A DNA stretch of 37,607 nucleotides from Microbulbifer mangrovi (GCF_002009015.1 NZ_LZDE01000317.1:1-37607), one strand, 5' to 3'. Numbered from the stretch's first letter, positions 14,783 to 24,417 are shown. Notes: a model not told the origin generated them from the sequence alone. A program made the numbers and translations.

Positions 14783-17614
14783 TTAGAAGGTGAAGCGAAC
14801 ACCTACGTAAGCGCTGCGGCCAATCGGGTTGTATACAGACGCGTTGGTGTCAGTACCGGTAGAGTTACCCGGAACACCAGACAGGATGATCGGAGCTTCC
14901 TCATCCAGCACGTTGTTGATACCGATGTTGGCGCTGACGCTCTCGGTGAACTGGTAGTTCGCGAACAGGTCGTGAGTTACGTATTCACCTACGGAGTAGT
15001 TGAAGTCCGGGCTGCTCAGGTCCGGAGAAGCGTCGCTCAGGTAAGCGGTTTCCCACTGGACTACCAGGCGGTCCATCGCGTAGTTGATGGTTGCCAGCCA
15101 CTGGTTCTCGAAGTAACCAACTTCACCGACCAGCTCGTCAGCATCGCCGAACTTGCTCAGGGTGTAGTCCATCACGTGGCCGTAGTTGAGGTTCACGTCC
15201 AGCGTGCCCATGCCAACGTCGCGGCTCCAGCCCAGCTGCAGGTCGATACCTTCAGTGGTCAGGGTACCTTCGTTGATGTAGCCGGAGTTAACTTCGGTGA
15301 TCTCACCCTTCTGGAATGCAGGGCCGCTGTTATCGCGGACAATGAAGTCACAGAAGTTGTTCGGGAAGCTGGTGGAGTTGTAGCAGAAGTCGACAGAAGT
15401 CTGACGACCAACGGTGTCGATCAGGTCTTCGATTTCAATGCTGTACCAGTCCAGAGAGGTGGTGATGTTACCGAAGGTGCCGAAATCGTGTTCGAAGATT
15501 GCACCGAAGGTGTAGCTATCGGAGGTCTCGGTGAACAGGTTCTCGTTGCCTTTGCCGGTGAAGCCGCCAGTGCCCTGAATTTCAGGCTGGGTCAGCTCGA
15601 AAACACCTTCAGCGGCGATTCGGTCTGCAACGGCCGGGATACTGCGGCAGTTATCGGCAACAACGCCAGAGGTAGTAGCAGTTACGCCGTTACAAGGGTC
15701 GCTTACAGATGCGAAGTTCTCGCCGCCCGGAGAGTACAGTTCGCTGATGTTTGGCGCACGTACCGCACGAGCGTACTGACCGCGAACACGCAGTTCATCG
15801 TTGATAACCCAGGATACGCGACCGGTGTATGCGTCGGTATTGCCGATGGTGTCGTAGTCAGAATAACGGTAAGCCGCGCCAACGCTCAGGGACTGAACAC
15901 CCGGCAGGTCGGACAGCAGCGGTGCTTCCATCTCAACGTAGATTTCGTTGACGCTGTAGCTACCTTCAGTCGGCTCTTCCTTGTTACCGGCGTTCTGGCC
16001 AGTGCGGGTCAGGGCGTCCGGGAAGTCTGCCGCGTATTCGTCACGGTATTCCCAGCCGGTTGCCAGGCTCAGCGGGCCAGCGGGCAGGTCCACCAGCGAA
16101 CCGTTTACGTTGATACCAGCGATGGTTTGCTTGGTGCGCTGGTCGCGAACGGACGGAGCAGAAACGTAGTCTGCAGCTTCCTGAGAGATGGCGCCTTTAC
16201 CGAACAGGTTCAGCGGGGCACAGCCTTCTGCAACGGCAGCCGGGTCAGCACATACGATGTTGCCATTGGCATCTTCAACCGCGTTCAGAGCGTTGCGGAA
16301 GTTGGAAATGTTCAGCTGGCCGGTACCGCGCTGGCTGTCCTGCATCTGGCCCTGGCCCAGGAAGGTGTCCCAGTTCCAGTCGTTGTATTCGCCACGCAGG
16401 CCAACCAATGCACGGAAGGTTTGACGCTCGGCGAAGGAGCCGCGCTGATCCAGCTCGGTAGTACGACGCACAAACTGGATGTATTCGTCACCGGCGGCTA
16501 CCGCCAGGTCACGCAGTTCCTGCGGTACGTACGGGTTATCGATGGAAACGCCATCGATGTACAGGTCGTCAAAAGACAGCGGGTAAGGCTCGATCTCGGT
16601 CTGAGTCTCGGTGCGCGCGAAAGTGGTTTCAACGAACGCTTCAAGGTTGTCGCTCAGGTCGTAGTTCAGGTTACTGCTGATCAGGAAACGCTCGGTCGGT
16701 ACGGAGTAGCGACGGAAGTGCTGACGGTTGAAGCCGTACTTGTCACCATCCCAATCGACAACTTCGCCCAGGTCATTGTCGAAGACATACTGGTCGCCAG
16801 TGGACGGAATGCCGAAGCGGCCGTACTCAGAGTAAGACGAGTAGAAAGGCGCAGTGCTGTCGGTAACACTGCCGCCAAAGTAGATGGAAGACAGGTCGTC
16901 GACCGCGGTGTTCTTGCGATCACGCGCCAGTACACCACCTTCGTCGGTGTAGGTCATGGAGACAACGGCATTACCTTTGCCACCGTCAAAGTTGCCACCG
17001 GCGGTGAAGTTGAAACGGTCGGTAGTGTCATCGCCGTACTCGAGGGTTTCACCGTGAGAAGAGGTGATGCTTACGCCTTCGAAGTCGTCTTTCAGGATGA
17101 CGTTGATAACGCCCGCCAGAGCGTCGGAACCATAGATGGCGGATGCGCCACCGGTGATTACTTCAACACGCTCGATCAGCTCGGTCGGAATAGTGTTCCA
17201 GTCAACAGCGGAGGAGCCGGCAACACCGGATACGTAACGACGGCCGTTTACCAGTACCAGAGTGCGGTCTTCGCCCAGGTTACGCAGTTCAACAGTGTTG
17301 ATACCGCCGCCGGAGGTCAGGAAGTTGGAGTTGTTGCTGGACAGGCCAGAAACACCGGTAGCCGGCAGAGAGCGCAGAATCTCGGCGCTGTTCAGCTCGC
17401 CGGAGTATTCGATGGATGCGGAGTCAACAGTGGTGATTGCTGTCGGGCTGTCCAGGTTGGCGCGAACAATGCGCGAGCCGGTAACAACAACTTCTTCCAC
17501 CAGTGCAGCGTCTTCTGCTTCCTGTGCATAAGCGGACATGGAAGGAACCATAATCGCAGCGGCGGTGAGGCCCAGAGCCCCTTTAACGGCTGCAGACAGA
17601 AGGTTCTTTTTCAT
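14783..17614 (-). CDS. TonB-dependent outer-membrane receptor T3
   Basis: This 943-residue receptor is closely related in architecture to T2. Its signal peptide MKKNLLSAAVKGALGLTA... ends AYA, then comes VEEVVVTGSRI, a plug with ELRNLGEDRTLVLVNGRR and AIYGSDALAGVINVIL, and a barrel ending RFTF. Cysteine-bounded loops include DPC...NC and CYNSTSFPNNFC. The frame is open upstream to 17746, but I place the start at 17614, where AGAGAGGA precedes the ATG and the sequence matches T2 across the junction. No TTA, CTA or TCA codon occurs along most of the gene, a sign of strong codon optimisation. It is monocistronic, with its own promoter module and terminator. The substrate is unknown. Confidence 0.93.
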   Translation of the reverse strand: MKKNLLSAAVKGALGLTAAAIMVPSMSAYAQEAEDAALVEEVVVTGSRIVRANLDSPTAITTVDSASIEYSGELNSAEILRSLPATGVSGLSSNNSNFLTSGGGINTVELRNLGEDRTLVLVNGRRYVSGVAGSSAVDWNTIPTELIERVEVITGGASAIYGSDALAGVINVILKDDFEGVSITSSHGETLEYGDDTTDRFNFTAGGNFDGGKGNAVVSMTYTDEGGVLARDRKNTAVDDLSSIYFGGSVTDSTAPFYSSYSEYGRFGIPSTGDQYVFDNDLGEVVDWDGDKYGFNRQHFRRYSVPTERFLISSNLNYDLSDNLEAFVETTFARTETQTEIEPYPLSFDDLYIDGVSIDNPYVPQELRDLAVAAGDEYIQFVRRTTELDQRGSFAERQTFRALVGLRGEYNDWNWDTFLGQGQMQDSQRGTGQLNISNFRNALNAVEDANGNIVCADPAAVAEGCAPLNLFGKGAISQEAADYVSAPSVRDQRTKQTIAGINVNGSLVDLPAGPLSLATGWEYRDEYAADFPDALTRTGQNAGNKEEPTEGSYSVNEIYVEMEAPLLSDLPGVQSLSVGAAYRYSDYDTIGNTDAYTGRVSWVINDELRVRGQYARAVRAPNISELYSPGGENFASVSDPCNGVTATTSGVVADNCRSIPAVADRIAAEGVFELTQPEIQGTGGFTGKGNENLFTETSDSYTFGAIFEHDFGTFGNITTSLDWYSIEIEDLIDTVGRQTSVDFCYNSTSFPNNFCDFIVRDNSGPAFQKGEITEVNSGYINEGTLTTEGIDLQLGWSRDVGMGTLDVNLNYGHVMDYTLSKFGDADELVGEVGYFENQWLATINYAMDRLVVQWETAYLSDASPDLSSPDFNYSVGEYVTHDLFANYQFTESVSANIGINNVLDEEAPIILSGVPGNSTGTDTNASVYNPIGRSAYVGVRFTF

Positions 17615-17673
17615 TGGAAATCCTCTCTTGAGATCGTTGGATTTATATGGTTTGCCACTTAGTGGCGATGTTT

Positions 17674-17745
17674 GGAAATGGCTACCCCCAAGTGGCCATT
17701 CCTTTCCCAACGAATAGATAACGGACCAAGTGTGAAACCCCTCCA
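17674..17745 (-). promoter_or_regulatory. T3 copy of the shared TBDR promoter/leader module
   Basis: On the minus strand TGGAGG (17740-17745) is followed after 17 nt by GTTATC (17717-17722), then five nt and GTTGGG (17706-17711), then a hairpin GGAATGGC/GCCATTTCC (17695-17702 with 17674-17682, one bulge). Stem bases differ from T2 but pairing is kept. A second small palindrome, GCCACT-T-AGTGGC (17654-17666), lies nearer the start codon. Confidence 0.6.
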
Positions 17746-17863
17746 AAAAAAATCACTTTTTTTCCTAAAAGGGGTAATGACAGGTACGTCCGCACCAATT
17801 TCGTGCAAAGTGGTTGAAAAATGGACTTTTTTGTGGTTGATGCGGCGGTAACACCGCCAAATT

Positions 17864-17890
17864 AAAAAGCCCCGCCAGATTGGCGGGGCT
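17864..17890 (-). terminator. Terminator of T4
   Basis: A perfect 10-bp stem (AGCCCCGCCA, 17868-17877, with TGGCGGGGCT, 17881-17890) is followed on the minus strand by a T run (17864-17868). A further small hairpin of GGCGGT/ACCGCC type lies just beyond it. Confidence 0.9.
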
Positions 17891-17930
17891 TGAATGGTTA
17901 TTGCTGCTGTTTTTTTGACCAGAATTTCAG

Positions 17931-20897
17931 TTAGAACTTGTAGCTCACGCCAGCGGTCACATAGCGCCCCAGTACATCGTAGAGGCCAATAGCGGTGAAT
18001 GAATTCACGGCGATCGGGGGCTCTTCGTCAAAAACGTTACGTACCGACAGGCTTGCCTTTAGGTTTTCGTTGAACTGGTAGCCCACGTAAGCGGTGTTCA
18101 GCCAGTAATCAGGTACCACCGGAATATCACGACTTTCCGGCGTGTCATCGTTGTCGACGTTAGCTTCGCCGATGTACTGGGCTTGCCAGCTGGCAGTGAG
18201 GTTGTCCAAGGTGTAAGTCAGGCTCAGCTGGCCTTGCCATTCCGAGAAGCCAATCTCACCAGCATCTACTTCGAGATCTTTACCGGTTACGGAGAACTGC
18301 TGCTCTTTGATGTGGAATGCTTTGGCGCTTACATCAAAGCCGCCAGGCACGTTCCAGTTACTCAGGTCGAAGTTGTAGCTCAAGTCAGACTGCACACCGC
18401 GGAAATTGTAGAAGCCCGCGTTACGGAACCCGGTGGTAAAGTCGTTGATCTGGAAGTTGCCACCTCGGCTGAAGTTGCCGCAGGCTGCATTGTTTGCGTC
18501 GCCGTCGTAACAAGCTTCCATCAGGATGGTCAGGGATAGTGATTCGATTGCATCTTCGATATCGATATTGACCCAGTCAACTGTCCACTCGAGGCCTTCT
18601 ACGAAGCCCGGAGCCCATACAAAGCCATAGGTCGAGGCATCGGCTCGCTCGTTCAGGAGGTCCGGGTTGCCGCCGGTGTAACCTTGCTGGGAAGCGTTGG
18701 CGATATCGGACTGCCAGGAGTTGGGGTCGTAGTCAAAGCCTGCCGCAGCAGCCTCCGCCTGACAGTTAGCGAGTCGCTGCGCCGGGTTTTCACCTTGGCC
18801 CACATAGCGCTCGTCACATGGGTCATTAGCAAAAGAGAAGGTTTCAGAAATTGGCAGCAGTGCTTCGGTGACCGCTGGCGCGCGGATAGATTCGGTAACG
18901 TTACCGCGCAGGGTCACGGAGCCAACCACTGGAATGTCGAGCATCAGGCGGGTACCTACAGACCAGGTGTCATCCTTGCCAGCTTGAGAGTGATCCACAT
19001 TTCGCCAGGCGCCCTCAACTTCCATGCCTGAAACCATGGGGATCCAGTCACTTGGGATCACCGGGATCAGGGTTTCCGCATAGAACTCCCTGGTGTCAAA
19101 GCCGCCGGATAGCGGAGAGAGGGCTGCGGAGCGGCCCAGGCCCTGTTCCATAAAGTCGTCGGGTTGGAAAGAGGAGGTCTCGTCGCGTATTTCGTACCCG
19201 AAAGCCATGGCCATCGGGCCCGCAGGCAGGTCGATAATGTCGCCCCCGAAGTTGAGGCTGATGACCTCTTGCTCCAGCTCGCCGTAGGTCCAGCCCTGCG
19301 TGGTCACATAATCGATAGCGGCCTCATCGGTCACGATGCCCATGATGTTCATGGGTACACAATCCGGATCGGAAGAAACACACACGATATTGCCGCTAGC
19401 GTCAGTGGTGACGTCGAGGGCTTTTTCGTAGTTTTCCTGAATAAGCTGGGTGCTGGCATAGGCAGACTCGGATTTGCCCTTGTTATATGAAATGTCCCAG
19501 GTCCAATCGCGATCCAGTAGATTCAGGTCACCCTTGATGCCCATGACATAGCGGAACATTTCGTTCTCTCCGCCAGTGCGGCCGCTCTGGGACAGGTCAT
19601 TCATTCCTTTGTGGAGGTAGAAAGTGCCATCAGCCGGAACGCCGTTGGCCATCAGCAGGGCGCGGTCGTTGTCGTTCAGGTAGGGGTTGTTGATGGATAT
19701 TGGCAGGGCCACCGAATCGCCACCAAACAGGCCCGATTGATAAAATGGTTGCGCATTGGGGTCGGCGGATTCGGCAGTGTAAAAGTTCAGCTCGCCGTAG
19801 GCCTGAATGCTGTCGCTGATATCGAAGTGGCCCATGCTATTGAACAGGTGCCGTTCGATCGGTGCACGAATGGAATCGTAGTCCTGCAGTAGCAGACCGT
19901 CACCGCCAACAAAGTTGATGATGTTGCCGGAGGGTTCGCCGATATTGATCTGGGTGAGGTGGCCATCTGCATCGAAGCCGATGGGGTTGCCGTTTTCATC
20001 GGCCATATTGAGGCCGAATGCGAACAGGGGAGGACCGCCGTCAATTGTCGGGATGCCTTCCTGGGTTACGATGGGAATGGAGCGACCTTTCGCGAAGAAG
20101 CGGTCAACAATGCCATCGTCTGGGCCGGTGCTATCTGGATTTTCAAAGAAATAATAGTAATCACGTGTGAACGGGCGATCGTTCATCAGTACCGCGTCGG
20201 CCTTGTTGTGCTCGTAGCTGGCAACGACGTTGCCGCGGTCTTCGGCGAAATTGGTGCCGAACGTAATTGAAGCTTTGTAGTCGCCTGCGTCATTTTCGCC
20301 GTGTGCGAAGCCGCCAGAAAACTCAGTTTCAACGCCTTCAAAATCGTCCTTCAGGATGACGTTAATCGTGCCGGCAATGGCATCGGAGCCATAAATAGGT
20401 GCGCCGCCGACAGATACGACTTCAACACGGTCTATCAGGGCGGTAGGCAGTGAGTTCAGGTCGACCTGCAGGCCACCTGTAGCGCCGAAAGCTGTAGGCG
20501 CATTGGCAGACACTACGCGGCGGCCATTTACCAGGGTCAGGGTACGCTGTGAGCCCAGACCGTAGAAGTCGGCAAATGCTTGGCCAACATTGTTGGGGTC
20601 GGATTCGGCGAGACTGGTACCGGAGGGGGCCATCATTGGTAGGCTGTTGAGGGCGTCAGCGACGTTGGTGAACCCGTTGGTGTCAAAGAAGTTTTTATCC
20701 AGCGTGCTAGCTGGCTGCATAGTGTCATAGCCGGCACGAGCAATGCGTGAGCCGGTTACATATACCTCTTCAATTAATTCGCTTTCTTCCTTTGTTGTGA
20801 TTCCGGTCTCTTCTTGTGCGTATGCGGGAAACACCAGTGTCGCAGCTGTAAGTCCTAGGGCACCTTTAACTGCCATGGATAGGAGGTTTTTTTTCAT
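17931..20897 (-). CDS. TonB-dependent outer-membrane receptor T4
   Basis: This 988-residue receptor's signal peptide is almost that of T2 and T3 (MKKNLLSMAVKGALGLTA..., ending AYA). The TonB-box region is IEEVYVTGSRIA. The plug includes GLGSQRTLTLVNGRR and PIYGSDAIAGTINVIL, and the barrel ends SYKF. Cysteine loops include DPC...NC, CYDGDANNAAC and NIVC...DCVPMN. It lacks an STN domain. Unlike T1 and T3, the codon-aligned antisense frame is broken many times, so codon choice is less biased and expression may be lower. The ribosome-binding site AGAGAGGG lies upstream of the ATG at 20897. It is monocistronic and carries the shared promoter module. The substrate is unknown. Confidence 0.93.
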   Translation of the reverse strand: MKKNLLSMAVKGALGLTAATLVFPAYAQEETGITTKEESELIEEVYVTGSRIARAGYDTMQPASTLDKNFFDTNGFTNVADALNSLPMMAPSGTSLAESDPNNVGQAFADFYGLGSQRTLTLVNGRRVVSANAPTAFGATGGLQVDLNSLPTALIDRVEVVSVGGAPIYGSDAIAGTINVILKDDFEGVETEFSGGFAHGENDAGDYKASITFGTNFAEDRGNVVASYEHNKADAVLMNDRPFTRDYYYFFENPDSTGPDDGIVDRFFAKGRSIPIVTQEGIPTIDGGPPLFAFGLNMADENGNPIGFDADGHLTQINIGEPSGNIINFVGGDGLLLQDYDSIRAPIERHLFNSMGHFDISDSIQAYGELNFYTAESADPNAQPFYQSGLFGGDSVALPISINNPYLNDNDRALLMANGVPADGTFYLHKGMNDLSQSGRTGGENEMFRYVMGIKGDLNLLDRDWTWDISYNKGKSESAYASTQLIQENYEKALDVTTDASGNIVCVSSDPDCVPMNIMGIVTDEAAIDYVTTQGWTYGELEQEVISLNFGGDIIDLPAGPMAMAFGYEIRDETSSFQPDDFMEQGLGRSAALSPLSGGFDTREFYAETLIPVIPSDWIPMVSGMEVEGAWRNVDHSQAGKDDTWSVGTRLMLDIPVVGSVTLRGNVTESIRAPAVTEALLPISETFSFANDPCDERYVGQGENPAQRLANCQAEAAAAGFDYDPNSWQSDIANASQQGYTGGNPDLLNERADASTYGFVWAPGFVEGLEWTVDWVNIDIEDAIESLSLTILMEACYDGDANNAACGNFSRGGNFQINDFTTGFRNAGFYNFRGVQSDLSYNFDLSNWNVPGGFDVSAKAFHIKEQQFSVTGKDLEVDAGEIGFSEWQGQLSLTYTLDNLTASWQAQYIGEANVDNDDTPESRDIPVVPDYWLNTAYVGYQFNENLKASLSVRNVFDEEPPIAVNSFTAIGLYDVLGRYVTAGVSYKF

Positions 20898-20957
20898 TTG
20901 ATTCCCTCTCTTTCTTTGATTTTAGATTTATTTTGATTTCGCCGGCTTGGCGCGATT

Positions 20958-21026
20958 GGGAAGAGCTTCCCGAGTGAAAATTTCATCCCAACAAATGTTT
21001 AACGTGCGACACTTTAATGTCCTCAA
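20958..21026 (-). promoter_or_regulatory. T4 copy of the shared TBDR promoter/leader module
   Basis: On the minus strand TTGAGG (21021-21026) is followed after 17 nt by GTTAAA (20998-21003), then five nt and GTTGGG (20987-20992). The downstream hairpin here is GGGAAG-CT-CTTCCC (20958-20971), in the same place as the T2/T3 hairpins but with a different layout. The -35, -10 and GTTGGG elements match T2 exactly. Confidence 0.62.
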
Positions 21027-21133
21027 ATAAACTTGCCCCGGTTTCAGTTTGGTGGTAAGGGGAGGTAGGATAGGTTTGTCAAAGTAGGCCGGTTTGACAC
21101 TGCTGGCAGGCAGGGGAGTTTTTGGGGGGGAAT

Positions 21134-21162
21134 AAAAAAGGCCCCGCCAGATCGGCGGGGCC
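21134..21162 (-). terminator. Terminator of T5
   Basis: A perfect 9-bp stem (GGCCCCGCC, 21140-21148, with GGCGGGGCC, 21154-21162) is followed on the minus strand by a T run. It ends T5 before the T4 promoter region. Confidence 0.9.
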
Positions 21163-21181
21163 CTGAGAGCGTCGCTAGGGA

Positions 21182-23962
21182 TTAGAACTGCAGGGTTACA
21201 CTGCCGTAGAAGAAGCGGCCTACAGTGTCGTAGCTTCTCATCAGAGTGTTCATGTCATCGTTGTTGGTGACATAAGGGGGCTGCTGGTTCCACACGTTGC
21301 GGATACCGCCTGTCAGCTTCACGTTCTCCCAGCGGAAGTAATTGAAGTTCACATCCTGGTACCAGGTGGTATCGATGTGCGTGGCCAGGTCAGTGGGTGA
21401 TGGGTCGAAGTCGTCTACTTCGCCGAGCATGCGCACAGTGGTGAATGCACTCCAGCAGTCGTACTCATAGCCCACGGTGCCGTAGAACTTCCACTCGGGG
21501 AAAGCAACGATTGCAGTAGTTACCGGGTCTGCGCCGAAGTAGCCAGCCAGGTCTACAGTCGGGTCTTCCGAGCTACCGCGGTATTTCCACTCGTGCAGGT
21601 AAGTTGCAGAGAGGTTAACGCTGACTATACCCGGGCCAACATCCATGCTGTAGTCGAAACCGAGGTCGACACCGGAAGTCTCGAAGGTCGCCACGTTCTG
21701 GCTGTTCAGCAGTTGGCCGGCAATGGTCAGGTCAGATGCGCGGCGAGTGGGCGCGTCGGGCGACGGGCTGGTTCCCACTGCGGGGGCACCGGTGATCAGG
21801 TCGCACAGCGGAGAGCTGAAGTTGGGGCTCTCATAACATCCCTGCACGATGGTGTTGGTGGTGAGCGTACCAATGGCATCGTCGATACTGATGTCAAAGT
21901 AGTCCACAGTGAAGCCCATGTCATCAGTCCAGGACGGGGTCCAGACGATGCCGAGGGTCCAGCTTTCGGATTTCTCTGCTTCCAGGTCCGGGTTACCACC
22001 GAATAGGCCGGTAGCCTGAGTCGAGGCGATGGTGGTTCCTGGCGCAATACCGTCAGCCTGACAGTTGGCGACAATGTTGGCGTTTTCGCCGGCACTGTAC
22101 TCGTTACAGGGATCCGCATAAGTCTCTGCAGAGACCGTTGAGGTCAGGTACAGATCGTCCAGGCCCGGTGCACGGAAACCTTCAGAGTAGGTGCCGCGGA
22201 AGCGAAGCTCTTCCAGGGGGGCATATTCGAGCACGACGCCGAATGTGGTGTCGTCACCGATGGTGCTGTAGTCCGAATAGCGGAAGGACGCTTCGAAGGC
22301 CAGGACTTGAGCCCATGGCTGGCCTTCCATGATGGGGACACGCACTTCGCCGTAGAACTCGTCGACGCTGTAGTTGCCGCCCCAGGCGTCGCCATTCACG
22401 AAGTAAATCTGGCCGATTTCCGCCGCGCCGTCAGGGATGATCTCGGTGCGTTCCGCCCGGTTTTCGTAACCGACGGCCCAAGCGGGGGCTTCGCCAGTCA
22501 GGGCCCATTCGCCAAAGTCACCCACCAGGTTGGCCTGGAAGCTGCGCAGGGAAGCGCGGTCAACAGGCGAGTTGGTAACCAGTGCATAGTTCTGCATGGC
22601 GGGGGTCAACGTGCCTACGGCAAAGGGGTTCCAAGCTGGCACGTTGTTCGAGTCCGCCAGCGCAGCGGCACATTCCGGGTCCGCTGCACAGGCAACGGGG
22701 TCGAGCAGATTCTGGAAGCGCACTGTATTACCGCGCCCGCGATCGATCTGAGAGTCCACCCAGCGGGAATAGTTGTACGACAGGTCCCAGGTCCACTCGT
22801 TACAGAATTCACCTTCGAGGCCGACTACACCGCGCCAGGTGTTCAGGTCCTGACTAAAGGCGCGTCCACCGGTTTCTTCCAGGCGGCGTCCAATATTGAC
22901 TGGTTCATTAAGGGGGTTGTAGGGGTTGGTTACCGGTACTTCAGGTCCCCAGAATGTACCTTCTGCTGCGAGTAGCTGGTCCGAGCGGCGATTCACAAAG
23001 GAGAGTTCACTGAAGCCCCTGAATGTGGTCACGTCTTTCCAGTCATACAGCTCGTATGTACCGTAGCCATAAATTGAAGCTACCTCTTGCGGCGTCACCA
23101 GGTAGCTGGCCTGCGCGAAGTTGTATGCGTCGGATGCGGCATTGAAGGGACGAACCACGCCGGTGACAGGATCAACGATCAGCTGATCAGAACTGGATGC
23201 GGGGGAGAATCGCGCCGGAGTGGTGGTGGCGCTACCACCGCAAACGATATCCCCACCAATTTCCCGCAGGGGGCACTCAGAGAATCTGCGCTCACCCTGA
23301 CCGATATCTTCGCGCTTGGTGTATTGCGCGTTTAGCATGACATGGCCTTTGTCATTGCCGGTACCAATGGTCATTGCTGCCAGGTATTCGTCCCCGTCGC
23401 CGTGGGTGGAAGCACCGTAGTCTGCGGTCAGCTCTGCACCCTCAAATCCTTTTTTGGTGATAATGTTGATGACGCCGGCGATGGCATCCGAACCGTAAAT
23501 GGTTGACGCGCCGTCGCGCAGGATTTCCACGCGTTCGATAATGGAGGTGGGGATCGTATTCAGGTCAACTACACCGGTTGCGCCACCAGACGAGCTGAGG
23601 CGACGTCCATTCATGAGAATGAGCGTGCGCGATGAACCGAGACCACGTAGCGATACGGTGGAAAGGCCGCCGCTACCGTTGTTGACGGAAGAGCCCAGCT
23701 GGCCACCTGTCATGGATGGAATATTCTGGAGAAAGTCCTCCAGAGTTGTCTGGCCCGATTGCTCCAGTGCGGCAGCATCGAACACGCTGATGGGGGTGGC
23801 GCTATTGGCATCCGTCGCACGTTGAATGCGAGAACCGGTTACAACAATTTCCTCAACCTGCGCCTGTGCATCCTGAGCAATAGAAACGGTAGAAAAGCTG
23901 GATGTAACGGCGGCAGCTGCGATCGCGCCCTTGATTGCCCGAGAAAGACGGGTTTTGTCCAT
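21182..23962 (-). CDS. TonB-dependent outer-membrane receptor T5
   Basis: This 926-residue receptor has the signal peptide MDKTRLSRAIKGAIAAAAV..., related to but diverged from T2-T4. The region VEEIVVTGSRIQR follows, then a plug with SLRGLGSSRTLILMNGRR and TIYGSDAIAGVINIIT, and a barrel ending TLQF. Cysteine loops include CPLREIGGDIVC, DPC...NC and CYESPNFSSPLC. Around residues 722-745 there is a Pro/Ser/Arg-rich insertion (TSPSPDAPTRRASDL) where sister receptors have a short loop. I place the start at 23962, preceded by AGGAGAGG; the frame is open to 24031. The T2-T4 promoter module is absent upstream, so T5 is probably under different control. The substrate is unknown. Confidence 0.92.
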   Translation of the reverse strand: MDKTRLSRAIKGAIAAAAVTSSFSTVSIAQDAQAQVEEIVVTGSRIQRATDANSATPISVFDAAALEQSGQTTLEDFLQNIPSMTGGQLGSSVNNGSGGLSTVSLRGLGSSRTLILMNGRRLSSSGGATGVVDLNTIPTSIIERVEILRDGASTIYGSDAIAGVINIITKKGFEGAELTADYGASTHGDGDEYLAAMTIGTGNDKGHVMLNAQYTKREDIGQGERRFSECPLREIGGDIVCGGSATTTPARFSPASSSDQLIVDPVTGVVRPFNAASDAYNFAQASYLVTPQEVASIYGYGTYELYDWKDVTTFRGFSELSFVNRRSDQLLAAEGTFWGPEVPVTNPYNPLNEPVNIGRRLEETGGRAFSQDLNTWRGVVGLEGEFCNEWTWDLSYNYSRWVDSQIDRGRGNTVRFQNLLDPVACAADPECAAALADSNNVPAWNPFAVGTLTPAMQNYALVTNSPVDRASLRSFQANLVGDFGEWALTGEAPAWAVGYENRAERTEIIPDGAAEIGQIYFVNGDAWGGNYSVDEFYGEVRVPIMEGQPWAQVLAFEASFRYSDYSTIGDDTTFGVVLEYAPLEELRFRGTYSEGFRAPGLDDLYLTSTVSAETYADPCNEYSAGENANIVANCQADGIAPGTTIASTQATGLFGGNPDLEAEKSESWTLGIVWTPSWTDDMGFTVDYFDISIDDAIGTLTTNTIVQGCYESPNFSSPLCDLITGAPAVGTSPSPDAPTRRASDLTIAGQLLNSQNVATFETSGVDLGFDYSMDVGPGIVSVNLSATYLHEWKYRGSSEDPTVDLAGYFGADPVTTAIVAFPEWKFYGTVGYEYDCWSAFTTVRMLGEVDDFDPSPTDLATHIDTTWYQDVNFNYFRWENVKLTGGIRNVWNQQPPYVTNNDDMNTLMRSYDTVGRFFYGSVTLQF

Positions 23963-24417
23963 GGTATACCTCTCCTGATACCGGTGATGTTCGCCGAATT
24001 TGGCCGCGCCCTCTCTGACAACTGCATACATCTATCAACAAAGGCTTGCTATCAACCCTAGAACAATTTTTCTTCGTTCAAGTCATTTTGTGAATGAATT
24101 TGCGCCTTTGGTTCAATAGTGCCAATTGCGACGTCAAAAAAGGAGGTAAAGGCGAACAGCATGTGCGCTGCTTTTATTGCGGGGCGAGCATAGGGCGACA
24201 TTGCGTATATCGCCGGGGGAGGAACTTCTGCGGTTTTTCATCGCAACAAACGGCATCGGGCGAAGTAACGGGTTAGCGCTCCACGGCACCCGTCCGAAAG
24301 CAGCCCGACAAATAAAATGTCCCTGTCTTTTAATAGATACGGAAGATCAGGAAACAGGATAGAGGGAAAAATTGAAAGATGTGAAATCAGTTGGCAGGGG
24401 TTGCTTCACGTATTGCT
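23963..24417. other. Intergenic region between T5 and T6
   Basis: About 455 bases without a supported gene. It must hold the T5 promoter; TTGATA with GATGTA 17 nt later (about 24023-24055, minus strand) is one weak candidate. A perfect Shine-Dalgarno-like AGGAGGT occurs on the plus strand (24141-24147), but the first ATG after it opens only a ten-codon frame. I see no clear terminator for T6. Confidence 0.4.

Noticed and set aside
14783-20897. Operon of T4-T3-T2
   Set aside because: Each gene is followed by a strong stem with a T tract and preceded by its own promoter module, so they look monocistronic.
21727-21768. Sequencing-adapter artefact in T5 (TRRASDL resembles the TRRSSDL seen in contaminated assemblies)
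   Set aside because: The underlying bases (CGC CGC GCA TCT GAC) do not match the adapter core GCTCTTCCGATCT, and the frame continues into good barrel sequence.
24094-24362. Small plus-strand frames after a perfect AGGAGGT in the T5-T6 gap
   Set aside because: The ATG best placed after the AGGAGGT gives only ten codons, and the longer frames lack homology or coding character.
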